Source of the DNA: Martelella endophytica
Lineage (GTDB): Bacteria; Pseudomonadota; Alphaproteobacteria; Rhizobiales; Rhizobiaceae
Direction of reading: 5' to 3'
Length of the DNA: 64,000 nucleotides
NCBI RefSeq assembly: GCF_000960975.1
Contig: NZ_CP010803.1
Coordinates: forward strand, 3,086,273 to 3,150,272
Shown: positions 35,304 to 43,106 of the stretch, piece by piece
Layout of the letters: each line of letters starts with the position of its first letter
Position numbering within the stretch: the stretch's first letter is position 1
Translations under genes and position numbers: made by a program
Notes under the pieces: model-generated
Database searches by the model: none
Told to the model about the DNA's origin: nothing
Seen by the model: the letters and a program-made list of their open reading frames with translations, nothing else

Positions 35304-36206
35304 TCAGAGCTCCTTGCGGATATCGACGATGCGGAGGATGCCCGCGACCATCATCAGGACGACGATCAAAAGCACGACCGCGTTGGCGGCGGCACCAGGA
35401 TATTGCAGCAACGACATCTGGTTCCGCATCATCAGCGCCACAGATGCGCTCTGACCGCCGGACATGACGAGCACGGTGATGAAATCCGCCATCACCAGCG
35501 TGACCACGAAGATCGTGCCGATCGCCATGCCGGGCTTTGCCAGCGGGATAATGACATTGGTGAGGATCTGCGTGCTCGATGCGCCGGCATCGCGGGCGGC
35601 CTCGATCAGGGCGCGATCGATACGGATCAGCGAGTTGAAGATCGGCGTCACCATGAACAGGGTGTAGAGATGGACCATGGCGAGAATGACGGCAAAGTCC
35701 GAATAGAGCAGCCATTCGACCGGCTCGCGCACGATGCCCATGCTGACCAGCGCCGAATTGACGATGCCGTTGCGGCCGAGAACCGGGATCCACGAGATCA
35801 TGCGGATAATGTTGGAGGTCAGGAACGGCACAGTGCAGATCAGGAACATCACGGTCTGCATGGCGGCGGAGCGGATGTGGAAGGCGAGGAAGTAGGCGAC
35901 CCAGAAGCCGATGACGAGGGTCAGCGCCCAGACGATGGCCGCATATTTCAGCGTGTTGAGATAGGTCTTCCACGTCACCCAGGAGCCGAAGGTCTCGGCA
36001 TAGTTGAAGGTGTAGAAACCCGGATACATCATCGCGAAATCGTAGTCCCAGAAGCTGACCACAACGATCAGCAGCAGCGGGATCACCAGGAACACGCCGA
36101 GAATGACAGCAAGCGGCGCGGCCTGCAGCCACGATACCACGGCCAGAGGCAGCCTGAGGCCCGGACGGGCGCGCTTTTGCGGTTCGGCATTCGCGGTGGT
36201 GCTCAT
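35304..36206 (-). CDS. ABC importer permease (PotB/YdcU-like)
   Basis: The 300-residue protein has six membrane helices, beginning LPLAVVSWLQAAPLAVILGVFLVIPLLLIVVVSFWDY, and the EAA loop LIEAARDAGASSTQILTNVIIPLAKPG at about 208-234. Its family is the first permease of spermidine/putrescine-type (PotB, YdcU) ABC importers. It follows the binding-protein gene after a 232-base gap filled by a multi-hairpin repeat, which may set a lower expression level than that of the binding protein. Confidence 0.9.
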   Translation of the reverse strand: MSTTANAEPQKRARPGLRLPLAVVSWLQAAPLAVILGVFLVIPLLLIVVVSFWDYDFAMMYPGFYTFNYAETFGSWVTWKTYLNTLKYAAIVWALTLVIGFWVAYFLAFHIRSAAMQTVMFLICTVPFLTSNIIRMISWIPVLGRNGIVNSALVSMGIVREPVEWLLYSDFAVILAMVHLYTLFMVTPIFNSLIRIDRALIEAARDAGASSTQILTNVIIPLAKPGMAIGTIFVVTLVMADFITVLVMSGGQSASVALMMRNQMSLLQYPGAAANAVVLLIVVLMMVAGILRIVDIRKEL

Positions 36207-36247
36207 GGGGCGTTCCCTTTATTCTCACGGTAGGCCGGCGTCATTCA

Positions 36248-36390
36248 ATCTCCCCCTTGAGGGGGAGATGTCGCGAAAGCGACAGAGAGGGGTAGAGGGC
36301 GTAAGCCCTGGAAGCCGCAATCTCCGTGCGCTCGGATAGGGTTCACCCCTCTCTGCCCCTGTCGGGGCATCTCCCCCTCAAGGGGGGGAT
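36248..36390. repeat. Multi-hairpin intergenic repeat (rhizobial palindromic type)
   Basis: The 143-bp element begins and ends with the same kind of palindrome: ATCTCCCCC/GGGGGAGAT (36248-36256, 36261-36269) and ATCTCCCCC/GGGGGGGAT (36369-36377, 36382-36390). Inside are GTCGC-GAAA-GCGAC (36270-36283), AGGGC-GTAA-GCCCT (36296-36309) and CCCC-TGTC-GGGG (36357-36368). CAGAGAGGGGT (36283-36293) pairs at long range with ACCCCTCTCTG (36345-36355). It resembles the short interspersed palindromes scattered through rhizobial genomes; a single arm occurs after pyrG. It lies inside the importer operon between binding protein and permeases. Confidence 0.8.
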
Positions 36391-36438
36391 CGATTGGAAT
36401 GCAACCGCGAGGGGAGCGGCGAACCGCTCCCATGGTCA

Positions 36439-37731
36439 TCACGAAGCGATGAACTCGTTCCAGCGGCGGACCATGTAGCGGTCTTCGTCCATCACCGAGT
36501 TCCAGCAGGCGACGTGGCCCATGCGTTCCTCGAACGAGCCGCCGTCGCGCACCGCGCCGGTCTTTTCCATGACCTGGCCTTCCGGCGAGAGGATATCCTC
36601 GGTCGCGGGCTTGCCCTCGATCCAGTAGCCCCACTCGTTGTCGGACATGAACTTCTTGGCGGTGTCCATGCAGGCGGAGTAGTAGCCCTGGCGGTTGAGG
36701 TAGGCACCGACCCAGCCGGAGAGGTACCAGTTGATGTATTCGTAAGCCGCATCCAGCTGGGCGCCTTCCAGATGCGAGGCGAGGCCGAGGCCGCCGCCCC
36801 AGGCACGATAGCCTTCCTTCAGCGGCTGATACTTGCACGGAATGCCCTTGGCGCGAACGGCCGCGACGGCCGGCGACCACATCGACTGGATGACGACTTC
36901 GCCGGACGACATCAGGTTGACGCTCTCGTCGAAGGTCTTCCAGAAGGCACGGAACTGGCCGTCCTTCTTGGTTTTCATCAGGAATTCGATCGTCTTGTCG
37001 ATCTCTTCCTTGGTCATGTTGCCCTTGTCGCCATATTTGATCTGGCCATCGGCTTCCATGATCATCGCGGCATCCATGATGCCGATCGACGGGATGTTGA
37101 GGATCGAGGTCTTGCCCTTGAAGGCCGGGTCGAGAATATCGGCCCAGGAATTGATCTCGCGGCCGACGAGATCGGGGCGGATGCCGAGCGTGTCGGCGTT
37201 GTAGATGGTCGGAACCATCGTCATGTAGCCGGTTGGCGCGTCGGCGAAGGTCTTGTCGCCGGGGGCGTTGACGAAGCCGACGGTGTGCGGGGCCGTGCCC
37301 TGGGCGATTTCGCTGTCGGGCGTCAGCTTGCCGGTTTTGAACAGCGGCACGATGTCATCGTAATAGGTGAGCTTGGAGACATCCATCGGCTGGATGACGC
37401 CGGTGGCCCAGATCTTCTTCAGGATCCAGTATTCGATGTCGGCGATGTCGTAGGAGTTCGGCTGGGTTGCCGCGCGCTGGGCGGCGGCGTCCGAATCCAT
37501 CGCTGTCATTTCGAGCGTGATGCCGAGATCTTCCTTACATTTCTGCGCCACCGCATTGATGTTCGAAACGCCGGTGCCGAACTGGCGCAGCGTGATCGGA
37601 TTCTGCGCCCAGATGGTCGGGAAGCCGGTGATCACGCCGGAGCCGATGGCAGCACCCGTGGCGGCGGCGGTCGTCTTCAGAAGCTTGCGGCGCGTGAGGC
37701 CGCCCTTGGTCTTTTTCGTAGCATCAGTCAC
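36439..37731 (-). CDS. Periplasmic binding protein of a polyamine-type ABC importer
   Basis: The 430-residue protein begins with a twin-arginine signal (LTRRKLLKTTAAATGAAIGSG; RR at residues 14-15) and matures near IWAQNP. The mature part is a type II periplasmic binding fold: SYDIADIEYWILKKIWATGVIQPMDVSKL, TYYDDIVPLF, PTIYNADTLGIRPDLVG, NSWADILDPAFKGKTSI, VVIQSMWSPAVAAVRAKG and DAAYEYINWYLSGWVGAYLNRQGYYS. This is the PotD/YdcS-like arrangement for polyamines and related cations. It is the second gene of the importer operon, 41 bases after the ATPase. The exact ligand is unknown; association with a hydantoin racemase hints at a cyclic ureide or amino-acid-derived compound. Confidence 0.9.
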   Translation of the reverse strand: MTDATKKTKGGLTRRKLLKTTAAATGAAIGSGVITGFPTIWAQNPITLRQFGTGVSNINAVAQKCKEDLGITLEMTAMDSDAAAQRAATQPNSYDIADIEYWILKKIWATGVIQPMDVSKLTYYDDIVPLFKTGKLTPDSEIAQGTAPHTVGFVNAPGDKTFADAPTGYMTMVPTIYNADTLGIRPDLVGREINSWADILDPAFKGKTSILNIPSIGIMDAAMIMEADGQIKYGDKGNMTKEEIDKTIEFLMKTKKDGQFRAFWKTFDESVNLMSSGEVVIQSMWSPAVAAVRAKGIPCKYQPLKEGYRAWGGGLGLASHLEGAQLDAAYEYINWYLSGWVGAYLNRQGYYSACMDTAKKFMSDNEWGYWIEGKPATEDILSPEGQVMEKTGAVRDGGSFEERMGHVACWNSVMDEDRYMVRRWNEFIAS

Positions 37732-37772
37732 GTCTGTTCTCCTTGCTAGAGGTAACCGGTTGAATTCGATTA

Positions 37773-38858
37773 TTATTTTTGTTGTCCGAGGATGATCGCG
37801 TCATACGGGTTCCAGTGCACGGAAACCGCTTCCCCGACGCGAACGGGGGTCTCGAAGAAACGGCTGTCGGAGAGGATCACAGTAAAACCCTCCACGCCGG
37901 CGCCGTTCATGATCAGCTTGACCGTCGAGCCGAGATATTCGACCGTGGCCACGATGCCGGTGAAGCCGAGGCCCGGTTCTTCGGTCTTGCCGATGCGGAT
38001 ATGGTCGTTGCGCACCGCGACATCGGCCTTTTCTCCGACCTCCGGCGCGCGGCCGATGGCCGCGAACGTGCCGCCTTCGGCCGCCTCGAGCATGATCCCG
38101 GCGCCGGTCTTCTCCTTGACCTTGCCGGAAATCACATTGTGGTCGCCCATGAACCGGGCGACGAAGGCGGTCGCCGGCTTCTCGAAGACTTCGCGTGGCG
38201 TTGCCGCCTGCTCGATCCGGCCGTCGTTCATGACGACGATCAGGTCGGCGAGCGCCATCGCCTCTTCCTGGCTATGGGTCACGTGGACGAAGGTGATGCC
38301 AAGCGAGGTCTGCAGCTTCTTCAGTTCGGCGCGCATCTGCACCTTGAGGAAAGGATCGAGCGCAGAGAGCGGTTCGTCGAGCAGCAGCGCTTCCGGATCG
38401 GTTATCAGCGCGCGGGCAAGCGCCACACGCTGCTGCTGGCCACCGGAGAGCTGTGCCGGCCGGCGTTCGGCATAAGGCTCAAGCTGCATCAGCTTCAGCA
38501 TGTCGAGCGCCTGCTTGCGGCGCTCTTCCTTGCCGACGCCTTTCATCTTCAGGCTGAAGGCGACGTTTTCGACAAGGTCGAGATGCGGGAACAGGGCGTA
38601 GGACTGGAACATCATCGCGGTGCCGCGTCGCGCCGGGGGCAGGTCCGTGACGTTCTTGTCGCCGAGCAGCACATCGCCCTTGGAGATGCTTTCGTGGCCG
38701 GCCAGCATGCGCAGCGTCGAGGTCTTGCCGCAGCCGGACGGGCCAAGCAGGCAGCAATAGGTGCCGGCGGGTATCTTCAGGTCGATGGCATCGACAGCGG
38801 TCGTATGGCCGTAAATCTTCGATACGGCAATGATCTCGATCGCGGCGGCTTTGGTCAT
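37773..38858 (-). CDS. ABC importer ATPase (PotA-like)
   Basis: The 361-residue ATPase energises the importer. Walker A is GPSGCGKTST (about 38-47), the signature is LSGGQQQRVALARAL, Walker B is ALLLDEPLSALD, and the switch His lies in THSQEEAMALADL. After about residue 240 it has the OB-like TOBE domain (VAVRNDHIRIG, VATVEYLGSTVKLIM) typical of PotA/UgpC-type ATPases. ATG 38858 has AGGGG 8 bases upstream; the frame extends further but without family similarity. It is the first gene of the operon and starts next to the GntR operator sites. Confidence 0.93.
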   Translation of the reverse strand: MTKAAAIEIIAVSKIYGHTTAVDAIDLKIPAGTYCCLLGPSGCGKTSTLRMLAGHESISKGDVLLGDKNVTDLPPARRGTAMMFQSYALFPHLDLVENVAFSLKMKGVGKEERRKQALDMLKLMQLEPYAERRPAQLSGGQQQRVALARALITDPEALLLDEPLSALDPFLKVQMRAELKKLQTSLGITFVHVTHSQEEAMALADLIVVMNDGRIEQAATPREVFEKPATAFVARFMGDHNVISGKVKEKTGAGIMLEAAEGGTFAAIGRAPEVGEKADVAVRNDHIRIGKTEEPGLGFTGIVATVEYLGSTVKLIMNGAGVEGFTVILSDSRFFETPVRVGEAVSVHWNPYDAIILGQQK

Positions 38859-38983
38859 GCGCGGTCCCCTGTTCGTTGCAATAAGCCATGCATCAACCGT
38901 GCCAAATTGACGCGATGACGGTAGGCGATTGTTTTTGAAAACGAATTTCTCACGGATGTATCGCACGCCAGTGTCGCGATATT

Positions 38984-39039
38984 TTGCATGCATAAAAAAT
39001 CAGCATTGCATGCAATCAAAAGGTCGTATTGTGTGCACG
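38984..39039. promoter_or_regulatory. Three phased palindromes, probable GntR operator
   Basis: A perfect 12-bp palindrome ATTGCATGCAAT (39005-39016) lies between a TTTGCATGCATA copy (core TGCATGCA 38985-38992) and a weaker ATTGTGTGCACG copy (39028-39039). The centres are 22 and 23 bp apart, about two helical turns, so protein bound to them would lie on one face of the DNA. They lie between the divergent importer operon and GntR gene. Binding by that GntR protein is inferred. Confidence 0.65.
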
Positions 39040-39098
39040 GATATCGGTAGAGGGTTTGCAGCCTTTTCAAATCGCCGCGGCCGGAGTACAAGAGCCCC

Positions 39099-39812
39099 AT
39101 GGAACAGAACATTTCTATCGGCCCCTCAATCGACTCCAATCATGAAGACCGCGCGCGCGCCATTCGCGATTCGCTGCGCGATGCGATCGTCGATCGCAGG
39201 CTTGCTCCCGGCACGCGCCTGCCGGAGGCCGAGGTCGGAACCCTGTTCAGCGTCTCGCGCACGGTGGTACGCTATGCGCTGCAGATGCTGGCTTTCGAAG
39301 GCTTGGTTCAGAGTGAGCGAAACAAGGGTGCTTTTGTATCCAATCCATCGCCGGAAGATGCTCGCCAGGTGTTTGCCGCGCGGCGGATGATCGAGCCGGG
39401 GATCGTTGCCGCCGCCATCAAGCGCATCACGCCGGCCGACATCGCCAACTTCCGCGAACAGCTCGCCGAAGAGGATCGCCACAAGAGCCGGCGCGGGGTC
39501 GAGGCCAAGCGCGCCGAGATCAAGGCCTCCGGCGATTTTCATCTGCTGCTGGCCTCCGTTGCCGACAACGCGATCCTGCAGAAGTTCATGAGCGAGCTCG
39601 TTGCGCGTTCGTCCCTGGTGATCGCGCTCTACGGCCGCTCGGGCGTCTCGAGCTGCGGCCATTCGGAGCACGAGGATATTCTCGACGCCGTGGAAGCCGG
39701 AGACCGCGAACGCGCTACGACGATGATGCTCCACCACCTCGACCTGATGGAAAGCGATCTCGACCTCAGGCCCCGCGAAGGGCTGACCCTGAAGGACGCG
39801 CTGGCGATCTGA
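39099..39812 (+). CDS. GntR-family regulator with FCD ligand domain
   Basis: The 237-residue protein has a GntR winged helix at about 18-85 (RARAIRDSLRDAIVDRRLAPGTRLPEAEVGTLFSVSRTVVRYALQMLAFEGLV). The all-helical FCD domain spans about 95-215: ARRMIEPGIVAAAI, DFHLLLASVADNAIL, HSEHEDILDAVEAGDRERATTMMLHHL. FCD regulators bind small acids or amines through a metal site made from Asp and His residues, which are seen here in DFH and HSEHED. It is divergent from the ABC importer/racemase operon, which it most likely controls. The end lies next to the stop of convergent recQ. Confidence 0.9.
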   Translation: MEQNISIGPSIDSNHEDRARAIRDSLRDAIVDRRLAPGTRLPEAEVGTLFSVSRTVVRYALQMLAFEGLVQSERNKGAFVSNPSPEDARQVFAARRMIEPGIVAAAIKRITPADIANFREQLAEEDRHKSRRGVEAKRAEIKASGDFHLLLASVADNAILQKFMSELVARSSLVIALYGRSGVSSCGHSEHEDILDAVEAGDRERATTMMLHHLDLMESDLDLRPREGLTLKDALAI

Positions 39813-39816
39813 CGTC

Positions 39817-41658
39817 CTAGCCGTGGCTGCGGATCACCGCCAGAAAATCCTCGCCGAAGCGGGCGAGCTTGCTGTTGCCGACGCCGGAGACCTGCAGCAT
39901 GTCTTCCGGCGTTTCGGGACGCTCGGTCGCGAGCGCAATCAGCGTCGTATCGGGGAAGATCACATAGGGCGGGACCGACAGGTCCTTCGCCAGCGCCGTG
40001 CGGGTCGCGCGCAGTGCCTCAAACAGTGACTGGTTTTCGGCCGAAAGTGCGGCCTTGGCCTCGCGCGAACGGGCAGAGGAGGCCGATTTCGCCGCCTTGC
40101 CGCGGGTCGGCCGGTCTGAGCGGAAGCGGATGGTGCGTTCATGCCGGAACACGGCGCGCGCTTCCGCTTCCAGTTTCATCGCGCCATAGGCCTCGTGGTC
40201 GACGCGGATGAGCCCCATGGCCAGAAGCTGGCGGTAGACCGATTGCCAGGTCTTGACCGGCAGGTCGCGGCCGGCGCCGAAGACGGGCATGGAATTGTGG
40301 CCGAAGCGTTCGGTCCGTTCGGTCTCGTTACCGGTGAGCACATCAATGACGTGCCCGGCACCGAAGCGTTCGCCGGTGCGGTAGATCGCCGCAAGCGCCT
40401 TGATCGCGGCTTCCGTGCCCTCCCAGGTGTCGACCGGCTTCAGGCAGGTGTCGCAATTGCCGCACCCGCCGGGATGGGCCTCTCCGAAATGGGCAAGCAG
40501 CGCCTGCCGCCGGCATCCTGCTGTCTCGCAGATGCCGAGCAGGGCGTTCAGCTTGGCGCGTTCGACGCGCTTGATTTCCTCGCCTGCGGTACCCCGCTCG
40601 ATCATCTTGCCGCGCTGGACGACATCGGCCATGCCATAGGCCATCCAGGCTTCAGACGGCAGGCCGTCGCGGCCGGCGCGGCCGGTTTCCTGATAGTAGG
40701 CTTCCACCGACCCTGGCAGGTCGAGATGAGCGACATAGCGGACATTCGGCTTGTCGATGCCCATGCCGAAGGCGACCGTGGCGACAAGGCAGAGTTCTTC
40801 TTCCTTGAGGAAGGCATCCTGGTTGGCGTCGCGGTCTTCGCGGGTCATGCCCGCATGATAGGGCAGGGACGGGATGCCTTGCCCATTCAGCCACTCCGAC
40901 GTTTCATCCACCTTGGCGCGGGAAAGGCAATAGACGATGCCGCTTGCGCCCTTGTGGCGGTTGAGGAATTCGAGAAGCTGGCGGCGGGGCTGGTCGCGCT
41001 CTACGATCTCGTAGGTGATGTTTGGCCGGTCGAAGGAGGTGGTGAAGACGGCAGCGTCCTCAAGCCCGAGCCGCGCGATGATGTCCTCGCGGGTGTGCGG
41101 GTCGGCGGTTGCCGTCAGCGCCATGCGCGGCACGCCGGGAAAGGTCTCGCGCAGCGCGTCGAGCGCGCGGTATTCCGGCCGGAAGTCATGGCCCCACTGC
41201 GAGACGCAATGGGCCTCGTCGATGGCGAACAGAGCGATCTCGACATTTGCCATCATCTCGCGGAAACCGGGGGTGGCGACCCGCTCGGGCGTCACATAGA
41301 GAAGATCGAGCGTGCCGGCGTCAAGCGCGCGGCGGACAGCGCCGTAATCTTCCCGCGAGATCGACGAGTTCAGTGCCGCTGCATTGACGCCGAGCTGCTT
41401 CAGCGCCTCGACCTGGTCTCGCATCAGCGCGATCAGCGGCGAGATCACCACGCCGACGCCAGGGCGGCAGAGCGAGGGCACCTGATAGCAGAGCGATTTG
41501 CCCGCACCCGTCGGAAACAGCACCACCGCATCACCGCCGGCAACCACCTGTTCGACCACCGCCTGCTGCTTGCCGCGAAAGGCCGGGTAGCCATAGACGG
41601 ACTTGAGCACGGCGAGCGGTTCGCTGGGAGCGGTGAAAAGCGGATCGGTGAGGGACAT
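39817..41658 (-). CDS. recQ: ATP-dependent DNA helicase RecQ
   Basis: RecQ unwinds DNA 3'-5' in recombination repair. The 613-residue protein has Walker A GAGKSLCYQ (about 53-61), DEAHCVSQWGHDFRPEY (about 146-162), the helicase C domain with HAGMTREDRDANQ and QETGRAGRDG. The RecQ zinc site is CETAGC...CGNCDTC (about 375-400). A winged helix is next and the C-terminal HRDC domain is at about 540-610. ATG 41658 has AAGGAG 6 bases upstream. The domain set is complete and bacterial in type. Confidence 0.95.
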   Translation of the reverse strand: MSLTDPLFTAPSEPLAVLKSVYGYPAFRGKQQAVVEQVVAGGDAVVLFPTGAGKSLCYQVPSLCRPGVGVVISPLIALMRDQVEALKQLGVNAAALNSSISREDYGAVRRALDAGTLDLLYVTPERVATPGFREMMANVEIALFAIDEAHCVSQWGHDFRPEYRALDALRETFPGVPRMALTATADPHTREDIIARLGLEDAAVFTTSFDRPNITYEIVERDQPRRQLLEFLNRHKGASGIVYCLSRAKVDETSEWLNGQGIPSLPYHAGMTREDRDANQDAFLKEEELCLVATVAFGMGIDKPNVRYVAHLDLPGSVEAYYQETGRAGRDGLPSEAWMAYGMADVVQRGKMIERGTAGEEIKRVERAKLNALLGICETAGCRRQALLAHFGEAHPGGCGNCDTCLKPVDTWEGTEAAIKALAAIYRTGERFGAGHVIDVLTGNETERTERFGHNSMPVFGAGRDLPVKTWQSVYRQLLAMGLIRVDHEAYGAMKLEAEARAVFRHERTIRFRSDRPTRGKAAKSASSARSREAKAALSAENQSLFEALRATRTALAKDLSVPPYVIFPDTTLIALATERPETPEDMLQVSGVGNSKLARFGEDFLAVIRSHG

Positions 41659-41789
41659 CGGGACTCCTTGCTGGGCATCCCATTATGGCAAATGCCGCCC
41701 GTGCAGGCGAGAGCGCCGGGCCGATTTTGCGGGGAAAGACGATCCACGCCGGCATGGGCTGCGTTGAGAAGGAAAACACAGGAGGTCAC

Positions 41790-42584
41790 ATGTCCCTTGC
41801 CATTCTTCTCATCCTGTTTGTCGGTCTTTGTGCCGGCATGGCGATTGCCTGGGCGGTTCAGCGCTCGACGGGAAACAGCGGCTGGATCGACACGATCTGG
41901 GCGGCGCTCTGCGGTATTGCCGGGCTTTTCGTCATCATCGCTGCGGAGGATGGCAATCCGGGACGCAAGTGGTTCGCGGGGCTCATTGTCGGGATCTGGG
42001 CCGTGCGCCTTGCGGGCCATATCGCGATGCGCTCCTCCGGCAAGAAGGACGACCCGCGCTATGCGGCGCTGATCGAAAGCTGGGGCGACAAGGCATCAAT
42101 CAGGCTGTTGTGGTTCCTCGAGATCCAGGCCTTTGCCGCCTTCGTGCTGGCGCTCTCGATCTATGCGGCGATCCTCAATCCGGCGCCGTTCCCCGGCGTG
42201 CTCGATCTTCTGGCGCTGATCGTCGCGCTCGTCGCGATTGCCGGCGAGGGGACGGCCGACTATCAGCTTTCGAAGTTCAAGAAGGAAAAGCCGGTCGGCA
42301 AATCCGTTTGCGACATCGGTCTGTGGAGCTGGTCGCGGCACCCGAACTACTTCTTCGAGTGGTTGTGGTGGTGCGCTTGGCCGCTGGTCGCCTACGCCGG
42401 CTTCGAACGCGGTTGGATCGGCTTCCTCGCCTTTCTGGCGCCGGTGATGATGTACTGGCTGCTCAACCATGTCTCGGGCATCCCCTATCTTGAGGAGCAC
42501 ATGGAAAAGACCCGCGGCGAGGCGTTTGCCGCCTACAAGCGCCGCGTCAGCGCCTTCTTCCCCCGACCGCCGCGGCAGGAGTGA
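41790..42584 (+). CDS. DUF1295 membrane protein
   Basis: The 264-residue protein has about six membrane helices and the conserved C-terminal block DIGLWSWSRHPNYFFEWLWWCAWPLVAY (about 177-204) with GIPYLEEHMEKTRGEAFAAYKRRVSAFFPR at the end. This is the DUF1295 family, related to steroid 5-alpha-reductase and isoprenylcysteine methyltransferase folds, so a membrane reductase or methyltransferase is plausible. A perfect ribosome site GGAGGTCAC precedes ATG 41790. DUF1295 proteins are often found with the ChrR/RpoE-linked cyclopropane synthase genes, and this one is beside such a cluster. Confidence 0.88.
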   Translation: MSLAILLILFVGLCAGMAIAWAVQRSTGNSGWIDTIWAALCGIAGLFVIIAAEDGNPGRKWFAGLIVGIWAVRLAGHIAMRSSGKKDDPRYAALIESWGDKASIRLLWFLEIQAFAAFVLALSIYAAILNPAPFPGVLDLLALIVALVAIAGEGTADYQLSKFKKEKPVGKSVCDIGLWSWSRHPNYFFEWLWWCAWPLVAYAGFERGWIGFLAFLAPVMMYWLLNHVSGIPYLEEHMEKTRGEAFAAYKRRVSAFFPRPPRQE

Positions 42585-42587
42585 TCG

Positions 42588-43106
42588 ATGAGCGGTAGCG
42601 AAGACAGGCTCACATCGGCGGCGGGGTCCGTGGCTCTGCTGATGGTGCTGAACAAGCCGGTCTACCCGATCTATGTCTGGTTCCTGGCGAACAGCATGTT
42701 CCATGCATCGCTGATTTCGCTGGCATCGCTCTGGCTTTACATTGCCGTCTGGCTGATGGCGCGAGGCGGGATCGGTCTGAAAGCGCGGGCAGGGCTGGTG
42801 ATCACCGGCACGTTGGACACGATCGTGATTGCCATCGGGCTCGGTCCGGGCAGCGGCGCGCTGTGGTTCCTGTTTCCGTGCCTGATGCTGGCCGCGAGCC
42901 TGTTCTACGCGGAAGAGAAATGGCTGTCGCGGACCATGGTCGCCGCCGTGTTCGTGGCCTTCATCGCGTTGCTCGGCCGCTATGGCAACCCGCCGGTGGA
43001 TGACGCCGCGTTGCGCAATCTCTTCGCGCTCAACGTCTCCGGTGCGGCGGCACTTGCGGCCTTCATCGCGCTGCGGTTTCCGCGCATTGCCGCAAACAGA
43101 CGCTAG
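42588..43106 (+). CDS. Small membrane protein of unknown function
   Basis: The 172-residue protein has five predicted membrane helices (about 12-32, 38-58, 68-86, 90-106, 150-168). I do not recognise the family. KPVYPIYVWFLAN at residue 23 is the most distinctive segment. It starts 3 bases after the DUF1295 stop, so it is certainly cotranscribed with it. Its stop codon shares the tetranucleotide CTAG with the stop of the converging methyltransferase gene. Confidence 0.7.
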   Translation: MSGSEDRLTSAAGSVALLMVLNKPVYPIYVWFLANSMFHASLISLASLWLYIAVWLMARGGIGLKARAGLVITGTLDTIVIAIGLGPGSGALWFLFPCLMLAASLFYAEEKWLSRTMVAAVFVAFIALLGRYGNPPVDDAALRNLFALNVSGAAALAAFIALRFPRIAANRR

